Of a DNA stretch of 64,000 nucleotides, positions 27,147-35,755 are shown piece after piece (within the stretch, counting starts at the first letter, position 1; each line of letters starts with the position of its first letter). Below the pieces are notes generated by a model, which was given only the letters and a program-made list of their open reading frames with translations, was not told the DNA's origin and did not search any database. Location of the stretch: positions 434,001 to 498,000 of the forward strand of contig CAWJDQ010000003.1 in the NCBI GenBank assembly GCA_963841695.1, read 5' to 3'. The stretch is from RYN-230 sp963841695. Lineage in GTDB: Bacteria; Actinomycetota; Actinomycetes; Streptosporangiales; Streptosporangiaceae. The translations under genes were made by a program, and so were the position numbers.

Positions 27147-28094
27147 TCATCCCCGGCCCGGGCTGACCGCCCCGATCGGGTAGCTGATGCCGGTCAGGCG
27201 CTCGGATTCGTGCCAGAGGCGGGCCGCCGCCGCCGGGTCGTGCGAGCGCGGGGAGGACTCCACCCGGACCGGATGGCCGGTGAACTGGGCCCGGCCGGGC
27301 GGCCCGTAGTAGTCCCCGCCGCGGGCCTCCGGGTCGGTCGCGGCGCGCACCGTGGCCAGGGCGCCGACCTGCGGGCTCTGCATCAGCCACCAGGTCAGCG
27401 CCCGCAGCCGGGGGCTCATCGCCACCCGGGCCGCGCGGGACATGTCCCGGCCGAACTCGGTGCGCGCGTTGCCGGGGTGGGCCGCCACCGCGATCGTGAC
27501 CGCCGCGGCCGCGGCCAGCCGGGCCTGGAGCTCGTAGGTGAACAGCAGGTTGGCCAGCTTGGACTGGAAGTACGCGTGCTGGAAGCGGTAGCCACGGTCA
27601 GCCTGAAGATCATCGAAATCGATCACCCCGCGCCGGTGGCCGATGCTGCTGACCGTGACGACCCGCGAGCCGGGCACCGGCAACAGCCGGTCCAGGACCA
27701 GCCCGGTCAGCGCGAACGGGCCGAGGTGGTTGGTGGCCAGGGTGCGCTCGAACCCGTCCTCGGTGCGCTGGTAACGGGGGTTCAGCCCGCCCGCGTTATT
27801 GATCAGAAGGTCGATGGCGGGGTAGGTGGCCCGGAGCCGGCCTGCGGCCTCCCGCACCGACGCGAGCGAGGCCAGGTCGAGCCGGACCAGGTCCACCCGG
27901 GCCCGGGGGGCCAGGGCGCGGATGCGGGCCGCGGCGGCCGCACCCCGGGCCGGATCGCGGCAGGCCAGCACGACCACTGCGCCGGCCTGGGCGAGCACCC
28001 GGGCCGCCTCGAACCCGAGCCCTGTGTTGCCGCCGGTGATCACCACGGTGCGGCCCTGCTGGCCGGGCACCCGGTCCTCAGTCCACCGGTTCAC
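27147..28094 (-). CDS. Short-chain dehydrogenase/reductase
   Basis: NAD(P)-dependent oxidoreductase of 315 residues. The cofactor motif is TGGNTGLGFE (about residues 20-29), NNAGG is the fold-stabilising motif, and the active site has a Ser in VSSIGH and YFQSK (Tyr-x-x-x-Lys). The length and the C-terminal FGRDMSRAAR...WW region resemble the retinol-dehydrogenase-like/WWOX group. GTG 28094 is chosen for the GGAGG site upstream. It diverges from a TetR gene, and its promoter (TTGACA, 18 bp, TATCTT) contains a palindrome. It is 165 bp upstream of the TIR operon on the same strand but probably separate. The substrate is unknown. Confidence 0.88.
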   Translation of the reverse strand: MNRWTEDRVPGQQGRTVVITGGNTGLGFEAARVLAQAGAVVVLACRDPARGAAAAARIRALAPRARVDLVRLDLASLASVREAAGRLRATYPAIDLLINNAGGLNPRYQRTEDGFERTLATNHLGPFALTGLVLDRLLPVPGSRVVTVSSIGHRRGVIDFDDLQADRGYRFQHAYFQSKLANLLFTYELQARLAAAAAVTIAVAAHPGNARTEFGRDMSRAARVAMSPRLRALTWWLMQSPQVGALATVRAATDPEARGGDYYGPPGRAQFTGHPVRVESSPRSHDPAAAARLWHESERLTGISYPIGAVSPGRG

Positions 28095-28183
28095 GATGCT
28101 GCCTCCGTTCCGTGTCGCGGCCAGGCCGTGCGCCGGGCGGGCGGGCGCACGGGGCGGCGGCTGATCGGGACGCTGGTTCTGGC

Positions 28184-28244
28184 TATAATCGGGACGTGTC
28201 TCCCGGTTATTTGGAAGATACGGGACGGGCGTCCCGGTTGTCAA
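28184..28244. promoter_or_regulatory. Divergent promoters with twin palindromic operators (SDR / TetR)
   Basis: Two related palindromes, GGGACGTGTCTCCC (28191-28204) and GGGACGGGCGTCCC (28222-28235), are each followed by GGTT. On the minus strand TTGACA (28244-28239) and TATCTT (28220-28215) are 18 bp apart with the second palindrome filling the spacer. On the plus strand a perfect TATAAT (28184-28189) is followed at once by the first palindrome; its -35 is poor. The layout suits repression of both promoters by the adjacent TetR. Confidence 0.65.
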
Positions 28245-28365
28245 CGGGCCGCGGCCCCGGGCCGCCGCCGGTGGTGTTCCATGGGGCTGCGGTCCCCGAT
28301 GGCCGGCGGTCCCCCTGGGCCGGCGGTGGCGTAGGGGCGGCGGTCTCAGCGTGCGGAGGTAGTGC

Positions 28366-28947
28366 GTGGCGGATGACCAGGCAGCGGGGACGGGACGGGC
28401 GCTGCGGGCGGATGCGCGGCGGAACCGGGCCCGGGTGCTGGCCGTGGCCGCCGAGGTGTTCGCGGCCGAGGGCCTGTCCGTGCCGGTGCATGAAATCGCC
28501 CGCCGGGCCGGGGTGGGCACCGGCACCGTCAGCCGCCACTTCCCCACCAAGGAGGACCTGTTCGCGGCGATCCTCCTGGACCGGATGCAATACCTCACCC
28601 AGCAGGCCGATGAGCTGGCGGCCACCCGCGCGGCAGGCGCCGCGTTCTTCGCGTTCTTCGCGCTGGTCGCCGGCGAGGGGGTGGCGAACCGCGGGCTGGC
28701 TGAGGCACTGGCCGGGGCCGGCTATGACCTGGACGCGGCCGGGGTAGCGGCCGGGTTCGACGTATCCGGCCGGCTGGGCGCGATGCTGGCCCGGGCGCAG
28801 CAGGCCGGGGACGTGCGCCCGGACGTCGGCTATCCGGACGTGAAAGCGCTGCTCGCCGGCTGCCTCGCCCGGGACGCCGCGGACGCCGCCGCACTGGAGC
28901 CGGTCATCACGGTGGTCTGCCAGGGGCTGCGGCCAGCGGCTGGCTAG
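28366..28947 (+). CDS. TetR family transcriptional regulator
   Basis: A 193-residue repressor. The helix-turn-helix is at about residues 25-60 (VHEIARRAGVGTGTVSRHFP), followed by KEDLFAA. The C-terminal part matches the usual TetR ligand domain with an SbtR-like look (GLAEALAGAGYDL). GTG 28366 gives the typical start; TGCGGAGGTAGTGC upstream supplies a ribosome site. It diverges from the SDR gene, and two palindromes lie between them. It probably controls the SDR and itself. Confidence 0.9.
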   Translation: MADDQAAGTGRALRADARRNRARVLAVAAEVFAAEGLSVPVHEIARRAGVGTGTVSRHFPTKEDLFAAILLDRMQYLTQQADELAATRAAGAAFFAFFALVAGEGVANRGLAEALAGAGYDLDAAGVAAGFDVSGRLGAMLARAQQAGDVRPDVGYPDVKALLAGCLARDAADAAALEPVITVVCQGLRPAAG

Positions 28948-28992
28948 GGCCGTAACCGGCACCGTCTGCCCTGTTGCCGGGAGGAAAGCCGG

Positions 28993-29556
28993 TCAGCGCG
29001 CCACGCGGTAGCGGAGGTAGACGACTCCCGAGCCGAAGGTGCGGGTCTCGGCGAGTTTGAGATCCACCCGGTCCTCGACCTGGGGAAAGTACGGGATGCC
29101 CCCGCCCACCAGCACCGGGTAGACCCTGGCCCGGTACTCGTCGATCAGGCCCAGCGCGGCCGCCTCGGCGGCGAGAGTCGCGCCGCCGATCGCGATGTCG
29201 CCCTCCGCCGGCTCGGCTCGCAACCGCTGGATCTCCTCCGCCAGGCCGCCGGAGGCCAGCCGGGCATGGCCCTGCACCGCCGGCAGCGTGGTGGAGAACA
29301 CCACCTTGGGGAGCGGCTTCCAGAGCGCGGCCCACTCGAGCATTGCGTCGTCGAGCGATGGATCGGAGTCGGCGGTCTCCCAGTAGAGCATGGTCTCGTA
29401 CAGCCTTCGTCCCAGCAGGTGGACGCCGACCTGCCGTATCTCGTCGGTGACGAAGCGGAAGACCTCCTCGTCGGGCGCCGTCCAGTCCAAGCCGCCGTCC
29501 GGCCCGGCGATGTAGCCGTCCAGTGAGACGCCCATCGAATAGGTCACGCTGCGCAT
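28993..29556 (-). CDS. Dihydrofolate reductase family protein (RibD C-terminal-like)
   Basis: A 187-residue NADPH-dependent reductase-like protein of the YyaP/RibD_C group. The start MRSVTYSMGVSLDGYIAGPD is typical, LLGRRLYETMLYW follows, and IGGATLAAEAAALGLIDEY marks the cofactor-binding end. These proteins have the DHFR fold but often a different or unknown substrate. ATG 29556 has GAGGAGGG just upstream. It is transcribed convergently with the preceding tetR. Its function in this organism is not clear. Confidence 0.88.
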   Translation of the reverse strand: MRSVTYSMGVSLDGYIAGPDGGLDWTAPDEEVFRFVTDEIRQVGVHLLGRRLYETMLYWETADSDPSLDDAMLEWAALWKPLPKVVFSTTLPAVQGHARLASGGLAEEIQRLRAEPAEGDIAIGGATLAAEAAALGLIDEYRARVYPVLVGGGIPYFPQVEDRVDLKLAETRTFGSGVVYLRYRVAR

Positions 29557-29649
29557 CAGAAGCCCTCCTCGGTAACGGGTTCGACAGTAGGACGCCGGAC
29601 TCATCGCGGCTCGGATCGGCTCGGCGAGCGGTGCCGGGCGCCCACCGGG

Positions 29650-30534
29650 CTACTGCGTCGTGTGCGCGAGCACCGCCGTGGCCACCTCCGCGTGTGCCCG
29701 GCTGGGGAGCTCCGCGCCGACCCCGTCGAGGACCAGCAGGGTCGCGCCGGGGATCTCCCCGGCCAGCGCCTTCGCGTTGCCCACCGGGAAGAACGGGTCG
29801 GCTGCGCCGTGCACGACCAGTGTCGGTGCGGTGATCTCCGGGAGCCGTTCGCGCCAGCGTGGGGTGCAGTCCAGCTTCGAGAACACCGCGCTCAGCAGGC
29901 CGTTGCGCGCCGACGCCGGGTGCGGACCGCAGCGATCGAGAACACCGGCCGCGTGGACGCGGGCCTCGGCGGCGTCGAACTGTGGCGAGCCGGAGAACAC
30001 GCGGGCCGCGGCCACCGCACCGTCCAGGATCGACGTGCGGTCGGTCCAGTCGACCGGTGGAGCGCTGCCGAAGTAGGCCATGATCGCCGGGGAGTGCTCG
30101 GGCAGGTCGTCGTCCACGGGGCCCGGCGCGACCGGGCGGGTGCCGGCCAGCACGAGCGAGGCGACCCGCGACGGGTGGTCCAGCGCCAGGAGCTGCGCGA
30201 TGAAACCGCCGGCCGCGATGCCCACGACGTGCGCGCGGGCGATGCCGAGCCCGTCGAGTACACCGGCGGCGTCGGTGACGAGGTCGCGCAGCGTGTAGCC
30301 GGGCGAGTCGGGGTTGACGGTGGTCGATCGGCCGGTGTCCCGCAGGTCATAGCGGATGACGAACCGGCCGGTGAGCCGCTCGACGAGCGCGTCGTCCCAG
30401 GTGGCGACCGTGGTGCCGATCAGCAGCAGTGGAATGTCGGTCGGCGAGCCGACGGTGTTAACGCACAGCTCGACGTCGCCGACCGGAAGCAGAGTCTCCA
30501 TGCCTACGAGACCGCGCGGGATGGCAGAACTCAT
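29650..30534 (-). CDS. Alpha/beta-hydrolase fold protein lacking catalytic Ser and His
   Basis: About 294 residues with a clear alpha/beta-hydrolase fold resembling 3-oxoadipate lactonase/epoxide hydrolase relatives: the oxyanion-side GTTVATWDD, YDLRDTGRS, and a C-terminal VVHGAADPFFPVGN holding the acid residue. The nucleophile elbow, normally G-x-S-x-G-G, reads GIAAGG, and the catalytic His motif, normally GxGHDLP, reads GVGAELP. Both changes are whole-codon substitutions, not frame errors. It is therefore probably not a hydrolase and may be a binding protein. ATG 30534 is used; ATG 30501 is also possible. Confidence 0.82.
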   Translation of the reverse strand: MSSAIPRGLVGMETLLPVGDVELCVNTVGSPTDIPLLLIGTTVATWDDALVERLTGRFVIRYDLRDTGRSTTVNPDSPGYTLRDLVTDAAGVLDGLGIARAHVVGIAAGGFIAQLLALDHPSRVASLVLAGTRPVAPGPVDDDLPEHSPAIMAYFGSAPPVDWTDRTSILDGAVAAARVFSGSPQFDAAEARVHAAGVLDRCGPHPASARNGLLSAVFSKLDCTPRWRERLPEITAPTLVVHGAADPFFPVGNAKALAGEIPGATLLVLDGVGAELPSRAHAEVATAVLAHTTQ

Positions 30535-30582
30535 CGGGCCTGATCCACCAGACACGCTCTCGGCTCGTTCCCCACGGCAGCG

Positions 30583-32877
30583 TCAGGAGCTCTGGACGGC
30601 CGGGTCCTGGGCCGCCGGGTTCTGGGCGGCCAGGCGGCGCAGCGCTTCCCGGGCCACCGCGGGGTCCGTGGTGGCCCAGAACGGCGGGAGCGACGCGCGC
30701 AGGAAGCCCCCGTACCGCATGGTGGCCAGCCGCGGATCGAGGATCGCCACCATGCCCCGGTCGTCCATGGTGCGCAGCAGCCGCCCAGCCCCCTGGGCCA
30801 GCAGCAGCGCGGCATGGGAGACGGCGATGGCCATGAAGCCGTTGCCGCCGCGGGCCGCCACCACTCGCTGCCGGGCCGAGGCCAGCGGGTCGTCCGGCCT
30901 CGGGAACGGGATCCGGTCGATGACCACCAGTTGCAGCGCCGGGCCGGGGACGTCCACGCCCTGCCACAGCGACAGGGTGCCGAACAGGCAGCTCGCCTCG
31001 TCCTCGGCGAACTGCCGGACCAGCTGGCCGGTGGCGTCGTCGCCCTGGCAGAACAGTGGCACGCTGAGCGAGCCGCGGAGCTCCAGCGCGGCCTGCCGGG
31101 CCGCGCGCATGGACGAGAACAGGCCGAGCGTGCGGCCGCCCGCCGCGGTGATCAGCTCGCTCAGCTCGGTCAGGTAGGCCGGCGGGAGCCCGTCCCGGCC
31201 GGGCGGGGGCAGGTGCCGGGCAACGTACAGGATGCCGCGGCGCGGGTGGTCGAACGGCGAGCCGACGTCCAGGCCGGACCAGGCCAGGCCGTGCGGGGCC
31301 GGCTCGGCCGGCGACTCCCCCGGACCATCGGTCCCCGGACCATCGGTCCCCGGATCAGACTCCCCCGAGACGGCCGGATCCGGGCGGCCTGGCGGGGTGT
31401 CTCCCGGAGCCGGTCCACTCCCGGGCGGCCCGGCTGCCGACGGCCCGGCTGCCGACGGCCCGGTGGTGGCCGGCGCAGTCGCGGGCGGCTCAGTTCCGGG
31501 CGGCGGCAGCCCCCACTGCCGGGCCAGCGGCTCGAACGAGCCGCCCAGAGCTAGCGTCGCCGAGGTCAGCACCACGGTCTGACGGCGGAACAGGCGCTCC
31601 GCGAGCAGCGCGCCGACCTGCAACGGGGCCACCCGCAGCGTGGCCGGACGGCGCGGGTCCTCGACCATCGGCCGGTCCATCCAGACCACGTCGGTCCGCG
31701 AGGTCAGGTCCGGGACGAACGAGGCCAGGATCCGGTCCGCCGTTCCCCGAAGGTCGTCCAGCGAAGCCAGCGCCGCGCGGGTCGCGGCCAGCTGATCTGC
31801 GGGCTGGTCCGGGTCCTCGCCGGCCTGCCTGGCGCTCGACCGGATCTCCGTGGCACAGCCTGCGGCGGCGTCCCGCACCATGGCCAGCGCGCTGGCCAGG
31901 TCCTGATCGAGCAGGTCGAGGCGGCCGTCCCGGGACTCCGCGAAGGCCCGGGCCGCGGCCTCGCCCGCCTCCCGCAGCCGCGCTGCCGCATCCGCGGAGA
32001 GCAGCCGCCCGACCCGGCGCGCCGCCGCGTCCACCCCGGTCGCGGACAATTCCCCGCTCGCGGCGCTGGTGACCCGGTTCACCAGATCATGGGCCTCGTC
32101 GATGATGACGACGTCGTGCTCGGGCAGGACCGGGAACGATTCCAGCGCGTCGATCGCGAGCAGCGCGTGGTTGGTGACCACGATGCTGGCTTTCCCCGCA
32201 GTGGCCCGGGCCTGCTCCGCGTGACACTCGCGGCCGAACGGGCAGCGCTGGGCGCCGAGGCATTCGCGGGCGCTGACCGACACCTGGCGCCAGGCCCGGT
32301 CGTCCACGCCGGGCACGAGCTCGTCACGGTCACCGGTGGCGGTCTCGCTGGCCCACTCGTGCAGCCGCTCGACCTGCTGGCCCACGGCGGACGTGGTGCC
32401 CCGGTCGAAGAGCACGTCGCGGGGATCCTCGGGAGCCCCCGACTTCAGCCGGTGCAGGCAGAGGTAGTTGCGGCGGCCCTTGAGGATGGCGAAGTCCGGT
32501 TCCCGGCCCAGGGCCAGCTTGAGCGTCGCAGCCAGCCGCGGCAGGTCCCGGTCGATCAGCTGGCGCTGCAGGGCAATGGTGGCGGTGGCCACCACCACGG
32601 CGCTGCCGCTGGCCAGAGCGTGCGCGATCGCGGGCACCAGGTAGGCCAGCGACTTGCCGGTCCCGGTGCCGGCCTGGACCGCGAGGTGCTCACCGGACCG
32701 GATGGACCGCTCCACCGCCTCAGCCATCGCGACCTGCCCCGGCCGCTCGGCCCCGCCGATCCCGGCCACGGCCGCGGCCAGCAGCTCAGGCACGGCAGGC
32801 AGCACCCGGGCGTCCATCTTGGCCGGGGCTGGACCAGGCCGCGGGCCAGCCTGCGCGAGCTTTTCACCGGGGGCCAC
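30583..32877 (-). CDS. dinG: ATP-dependent DNA helicase, DinG/XPD type
   Basis: Superfamily 2 5'-3' helicase (about 764 aa). Walker A is AGTGTGKS and the DEAH box is IIDEAHDL. Cysteines in NYLCLHRL, ARECLGAQRCPFGREC match an iron-sulfur cluster site, and the C-terminal motif VI is QGAGRLLR. A ~70-residue Pro/Gly/Ser-rich insert with tandem DNA repeats interrupts the second helicase domain (about 31310-31510), probably a surface linker. GTG 32877 precedes the conserved region; ATG 32817 is an alternative. It follows the HAD gene on the same strand after ~115 bp. Confidence 0.92.
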   Translation of the reverse strand: MAPGEKLAQAGPRPGPAPAKMDARVLPAVPELLAAAVAGIGGAERPGQVAMAEAVERSIRSGEHLAVQAGTGTGKSLAYLVPAIAHALASGSAVVVATATIALQRQLIDRDLPRLAATLKLALGREPDFAILKGRRNYLCLHRLKSGAPEDPRDVLFDRGTTSAVGQQVERLHEWASETATGDRDELVPGVDDRAWRQVSVSARECLGAQRCPFGRECHAEQARATAGKASIVVTNHALLAIDALESFPVLPEHDVVIIDEAHDLVNRVTSAASGELSATGVDAAARRVGRLLSADAAARLREAGEAAARAFAESRDGRLDLLDQDLASALAMVRDAAAGCATEIRSSARQAGEDPDQPADQLAATRAALASLDDLRGTADRILASFVPDLTSRTDVVWMDRPMVEDPRRPATLRVAPLQVGALLAERLFRRQTVVLTSATLALGGSFEPLARQWGLPPPGTEPPATAPATTGPSAAGPSAAGPPGSGPAPGDTPPGRPDPAVSGESDPGTDGPGTDGPGESPAEPAPHGLAWSGLDVGSPFDHPRRGILYVARHLPPPGRDGLPPAYLTELSELITAAGGRTLGLFSSMRAARQAALELRGSLSVPLFCQGDDATGQLVRQFAEDEASCLFGTLSLWQGVDVPGPALQLVVIDRIPFPRPDDPLASARQRVVAARGGNGFMAIAVSHAALLLAQGAGRLLRTMDDRGMVAILDPRLATMRYGGFLRASLPPFWATTDPAVAREALRRLAAQNPAAQDPAVQSS
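31323..31455. repeat. Short tandem repeats within dinG
   Basis: Two 15-bp units are each duplicated exactly: GACCATCGGTCCCCG at 31323-31337 and 31338-31352, and CGGCCCGGCTGCCGA at 31426-31440 and 31441-31455. They encode a disordered linker and keep the frame, so copy number could vary without loss of the helicase. Confidence 0.7.
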
Positions 32878-32991
32878 GTCCGGAACGCTACCGTGCGGGG
32901 GCGACAGCCGCCGCACGGTAGCCCGGCGCGGCGGGCAGGCTCCGGGTCGCCCGGTCCCGGCCGCCCGGCCCGCCCGGCCGCCCACCGGAAT

Positions 32992-33606
32992 CTAGGCGGC
33001 GTCAGGTGCTGGTGAACCGGCAAATCGGCGGATCCGGTCCATGGTGCCGGGGGTGTTCAGGTGCACGTGCCCGGCCATGCCGAGCGCCTCAGCCGCGGCC
33101 ACGTGACCGGGCGTGTCGTCCACGAGCAGCACGTCGCCTGCTTCCGCCCCGGCCCGCCGGAGTGCGGCACGGTACAAGCCGGGATCGGGTTTGGCCTGCC
33201 CCACCTCGCAGGACAGGACCACATGGTCAGCGGCGTCGAGCACCCCGGCCTCCGACATGCGTGCGCGCAGGTCCGGCCACGCGTTGCTGACGATGACGAT
33301 GCTGGCCCGGCGGCGGGCCCGGGCCAGGCAGGCCAGCAGCGCCGCATCCCACGATTCCCGGCTGGCCAGGTCGGCCTGGAGCTCAGCGAGGCGGGCCGGG
33401 CCGATCTGCAGGCGCCCGGCCACGACCTGCCACCACGCTGCCTCACTGACCCGGCCGACGAGCACCCCCTGGTCGCTGCCGCTGAACACGGCGTGCAGGA
33501 ACGCGGGGGCAGAAATCCCGAGCCGGCCCGCCCAGTCAGCGGCGGCGGCAGGCCAGTAGTCGGGGATGAGGACCCCGCCGGCGTCAATCAGAATCGCCCT
33601 CGGCAC
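32992..33606 (-). CDS. HAD superfamily hydrolase, subfamily IA
   Basis: A 204-residue haloacid-dehalogenase-type phosphatase. The nucleophile is Asp8 in ILIDAGGVLI. The second Asp of the usual DxD is replaced by Gly, a variant seen in several HAD-IA groups. Motif II is VIVSNAW, the Lys is in VGQAKPDPGLY, and motif IV is LLVDDTPGHV. The cap is helical and inserted between motifs I and II. The substrate is not predictable. It begins at ATG 33606 and leads into dinG about 115 bp later. Confidence 0.9.
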   Translation of the reverse strand: MPRAILIDAGGVLIPDYWPAAAADWAGRLGISAPAFLHAVFSGSDQGVLVGRVSEAAWWQVVAGRLQIGPARLAELQADLASRESWDAALLACLARARRRASIVIVSNAWPDLRARMSEAGVLDAADHVVLSCEVGQAKPDPGLYRAALRRAGAEAGDVLLVDDTPGHVAAAEALGMAGHVHLNTPGTMDRIRRFAGSPAPDAA

Positions 33607-33694
33607 CAGCCACTCCCGCCTCCGGAAGCATCAGGAAGAATCTCCCCGGAGACCGCCGGCCTCCGTCCGCTGCACCGGCCGGGGCGGTGCTGGA

Positions 33695-35464
33695 TCAGCC
33701 CGCAAGGCGGGCCGCCTTGCTGACCGCCTGCATGGCTGCGACCTGGGCGGGCGTCCGCTGCCGGGCGCCTGCCCCGGAGAACCCGCCCTCGTGGCCCGCG
33801 TCGGCGACCACCCTGGCCATCTCGGCCAGGAACGCACGGAAGCCGGGCAGTTCCGCAGGCGCCCGCTCAGCGACGATGGCCGTGGCCGAGTGGATCACCG
33901 CCAACGCGGCAGGCTCGTAATCGGCGTACCTGGCGTCGGCTCGCGGCCCTGTGCTGACGGCCGATGCCGCCGTGAGCTCACGGATGAAGCGCCGTGGATG
34001 GGAGATGCTGGCCCGCCTCAGCTCTCTGGTCAGCGCGACGATGTCGCGGTCATCGACGGTTCCCTCCGCGAACGAGACCAGCAGGCCGGCCGCCATCATC
34101 GCCTGCTGCAAGATCGCCCACTGTTCGGCGGTGAAGTCCCCCTGTGCTGGGCCATCCTGCGCCGCGCCAAGGCGCAGCACCTGGAAGCCCACGCTAGCCA
34201 GGATGGCCGGGATGCTCCGCACGGCGGCCACGTCCTTGGCCCGCGCCTCATCCGGCAACTGCTCCCAGGACACCAGGTCGGGATGACTGCGGCCGTCCGT
34301 TCCAGGCCCTGGCCGCGATGCCTGAGCCATCCGCTCTGCTATCCAGCGCTCGTGCTCCAGCCGGGCCAGCAGCTGCACCTCCTCCTCCGCGAACGCGAAG
34401 GTGAGTGCCGGGTCGAAAACCGGGACCGTGAGACAGCCGATCACGGCCAGCTTCTCGCCGACCTGGCGCGCCTGGGCGCGGTTGGACTCCTTGAGGATCT
34501 CCGGCAGCTCTTCCCACGGGCGCAGCGACTCCCGGCGGCCGGGGGCCGCGCCTTCGCCGCTGGCGCCCTCCAGTGACGCTGCGTGCCTGGCGCGGAGGTA
34601 GGCGCCGTGGATGGCCTGGGCCAGCTGCTCGGTGACCTGGGTGGCCGTATAGCCGCTGAGGCTTTCAATGACGCGGTCCTGCGCCGTGAGGCGCGCCTTC
34701 ATCCGCCGGCACTCGTGCAGGATCGCCCCGGCGTCCAGGAATGTCTGCTCAGAACGGCGGTCGGCGGCCCGCCCCAGGACGTCCTGCCCAACCATGATCA
34801 CCATCATGAAAATGAGCTGGGCCAAGGTAGACAGGAACGTCATGAAGGCGAATGGATAAGGATCAAACCGCTGCACGCCTGCCTCGGCCAGGCCAATCCA
34901 GACCACCTGGGTCAAGCCGGAAATGTAGAAAGTCCACATGCTGCCCAGCCGCTTCGTCAGCCAGGCCGCGATCCGGCCATTGACGCTCACCACCTGGTCG
35001 ATGGCCTGGGGTGGCGGCTGCACCCGGTGCCGCTCGATCCAGGGGTGCGGGCTCGACTCCAGCAAGCTGACCCCGCGGCTGAGCACCCGGTCATGCCGGT
35101 CAAGGTGTTCCTGAAGGTCCGCGACCTGCGCGAAGATCGCCTCGGCATTCTTGTACGTCTGCACCGCCCTGTCGTCAGCGGCCTTGCCCAGCACCCGCTG
35201 GCCAACCAGGATCACCGAGCACAGCACGAGCTGCACGACATTGTCCAGGAACAGCAGGAAGGCAAACGGATACGGATCTACCCGGCGCAAAGGGCCCCAG
35301 GTCGCCAGCGCCATCCACCCGGCGACGAAGATCAGCACGGCGTACAAGGCGGGCATCGAGCCCACGCACCGGGTCACCGCCGCCGCGATAGCCGCGTTGA
35401 GCCCGGCCTGCTCGTCGGCGATGGTGACCGGGTGCTGGAGCTCGGCCCCGCTGGAGGCGCTCAC
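33695..35464 (-). CDS. Duplicated DUF1003 membrane domain fused to an RyR domain
   Basis: A 589-residue protein. Two DUF1003-like units follow each other: about residues 25-110 and 165-255, each with two helices around a VDPYPFAFLLF / FDPYPFAFMTF motif and VGQxVLGxAADxR. Then comes an RyR (ryanodine-receptor-type) domain: LRARHAASLEG, LRPWEELPEILKESNRAQ, LARLEHERWIAERM, SHPDLVSWEQLP and IPAILASVGFQVLR. A C-terminal helical domain with EQWAILQQAMMAAGLLVSFA has a TerB-like feel but is unassigned. Bacterial RyR domains occur in membrane and ion-channel-like proteins of unknown role. The fusion with two DUF1003 units is unusual. ATG 35464. Confidence 0.78.
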   Translation of the reverse strand: MSASSGAELQHPVTIADEQAGLNAAIAAAVTRCVGSMPALYAVLIFVAGWMALATWGPLRRVDPYPFAFLLFLDNVVQLVLCSVILVGQRVLGKAADDRAVQTYKNAEAIFAQVADLQEHLDRHDRVLSRGVSLLESSPHPWIERHRVQPPPQAIDQVVSVNGRIAAWLTKRLGSMWTFYISGLTQVVWIGLAEAGVQRFDPYPFAFMTFLSTLAQLIFMMVIMVGQDVLGRAADRRSEQTFLDAGAILHECRRMKARLTAQDRVIESLSGYTATQVTEQLAQAIHGAYLRARHAASLEGASGEGAAPGRRESLRPWEELPEILKESNRAQARQVGEKLAVIGCLTVPVFDPALTFAFAEEEVQLLARLEHERWIAERMAQASRPGPGTDGRSHPDLVSWEQLPDEARAKDVAAVRSIPAILASVGFQVLRLGAAQDGPAQGDFTAEQWAILQQAMMAAGLLVSFAEGTVDDRDIVALTRELRRASISHPRRFIRELTAASAVSTGPRADARYADYEPAALAVIHSATAIVAERAPAELPGFRAFLAEMARVVADAGHEGGFSGAGARQRTPAQVAAMQAVSKAARLAG

Positions 35465-35755
35465 ACGTCCTCCCCAGGTGCGCGGCCAGCCCGGCCCCGC
35501 TGCCGCCTGCCCGGCACCGCCGCTGGCCGGCCGCCCCGCAGCCGCCGCGGGGGCCGCCTTCCCGCGGAAAGTGGACCGGGCCGGGCCGGCGGCATGCGGC
35601 GAGCGTGTTTCCCTAACCCCACACCGCGGAGTCTAATTCTTGCGCCAAAACCTAGATTGCATCAATAAGCGCAAATTGTCCCTTAATGCAGGCGGATGAT
35701 CGGAAACCTCATATACAACGCGGGCCAAAGAAGTTGCCACCGGCAAGCGGGAAAC

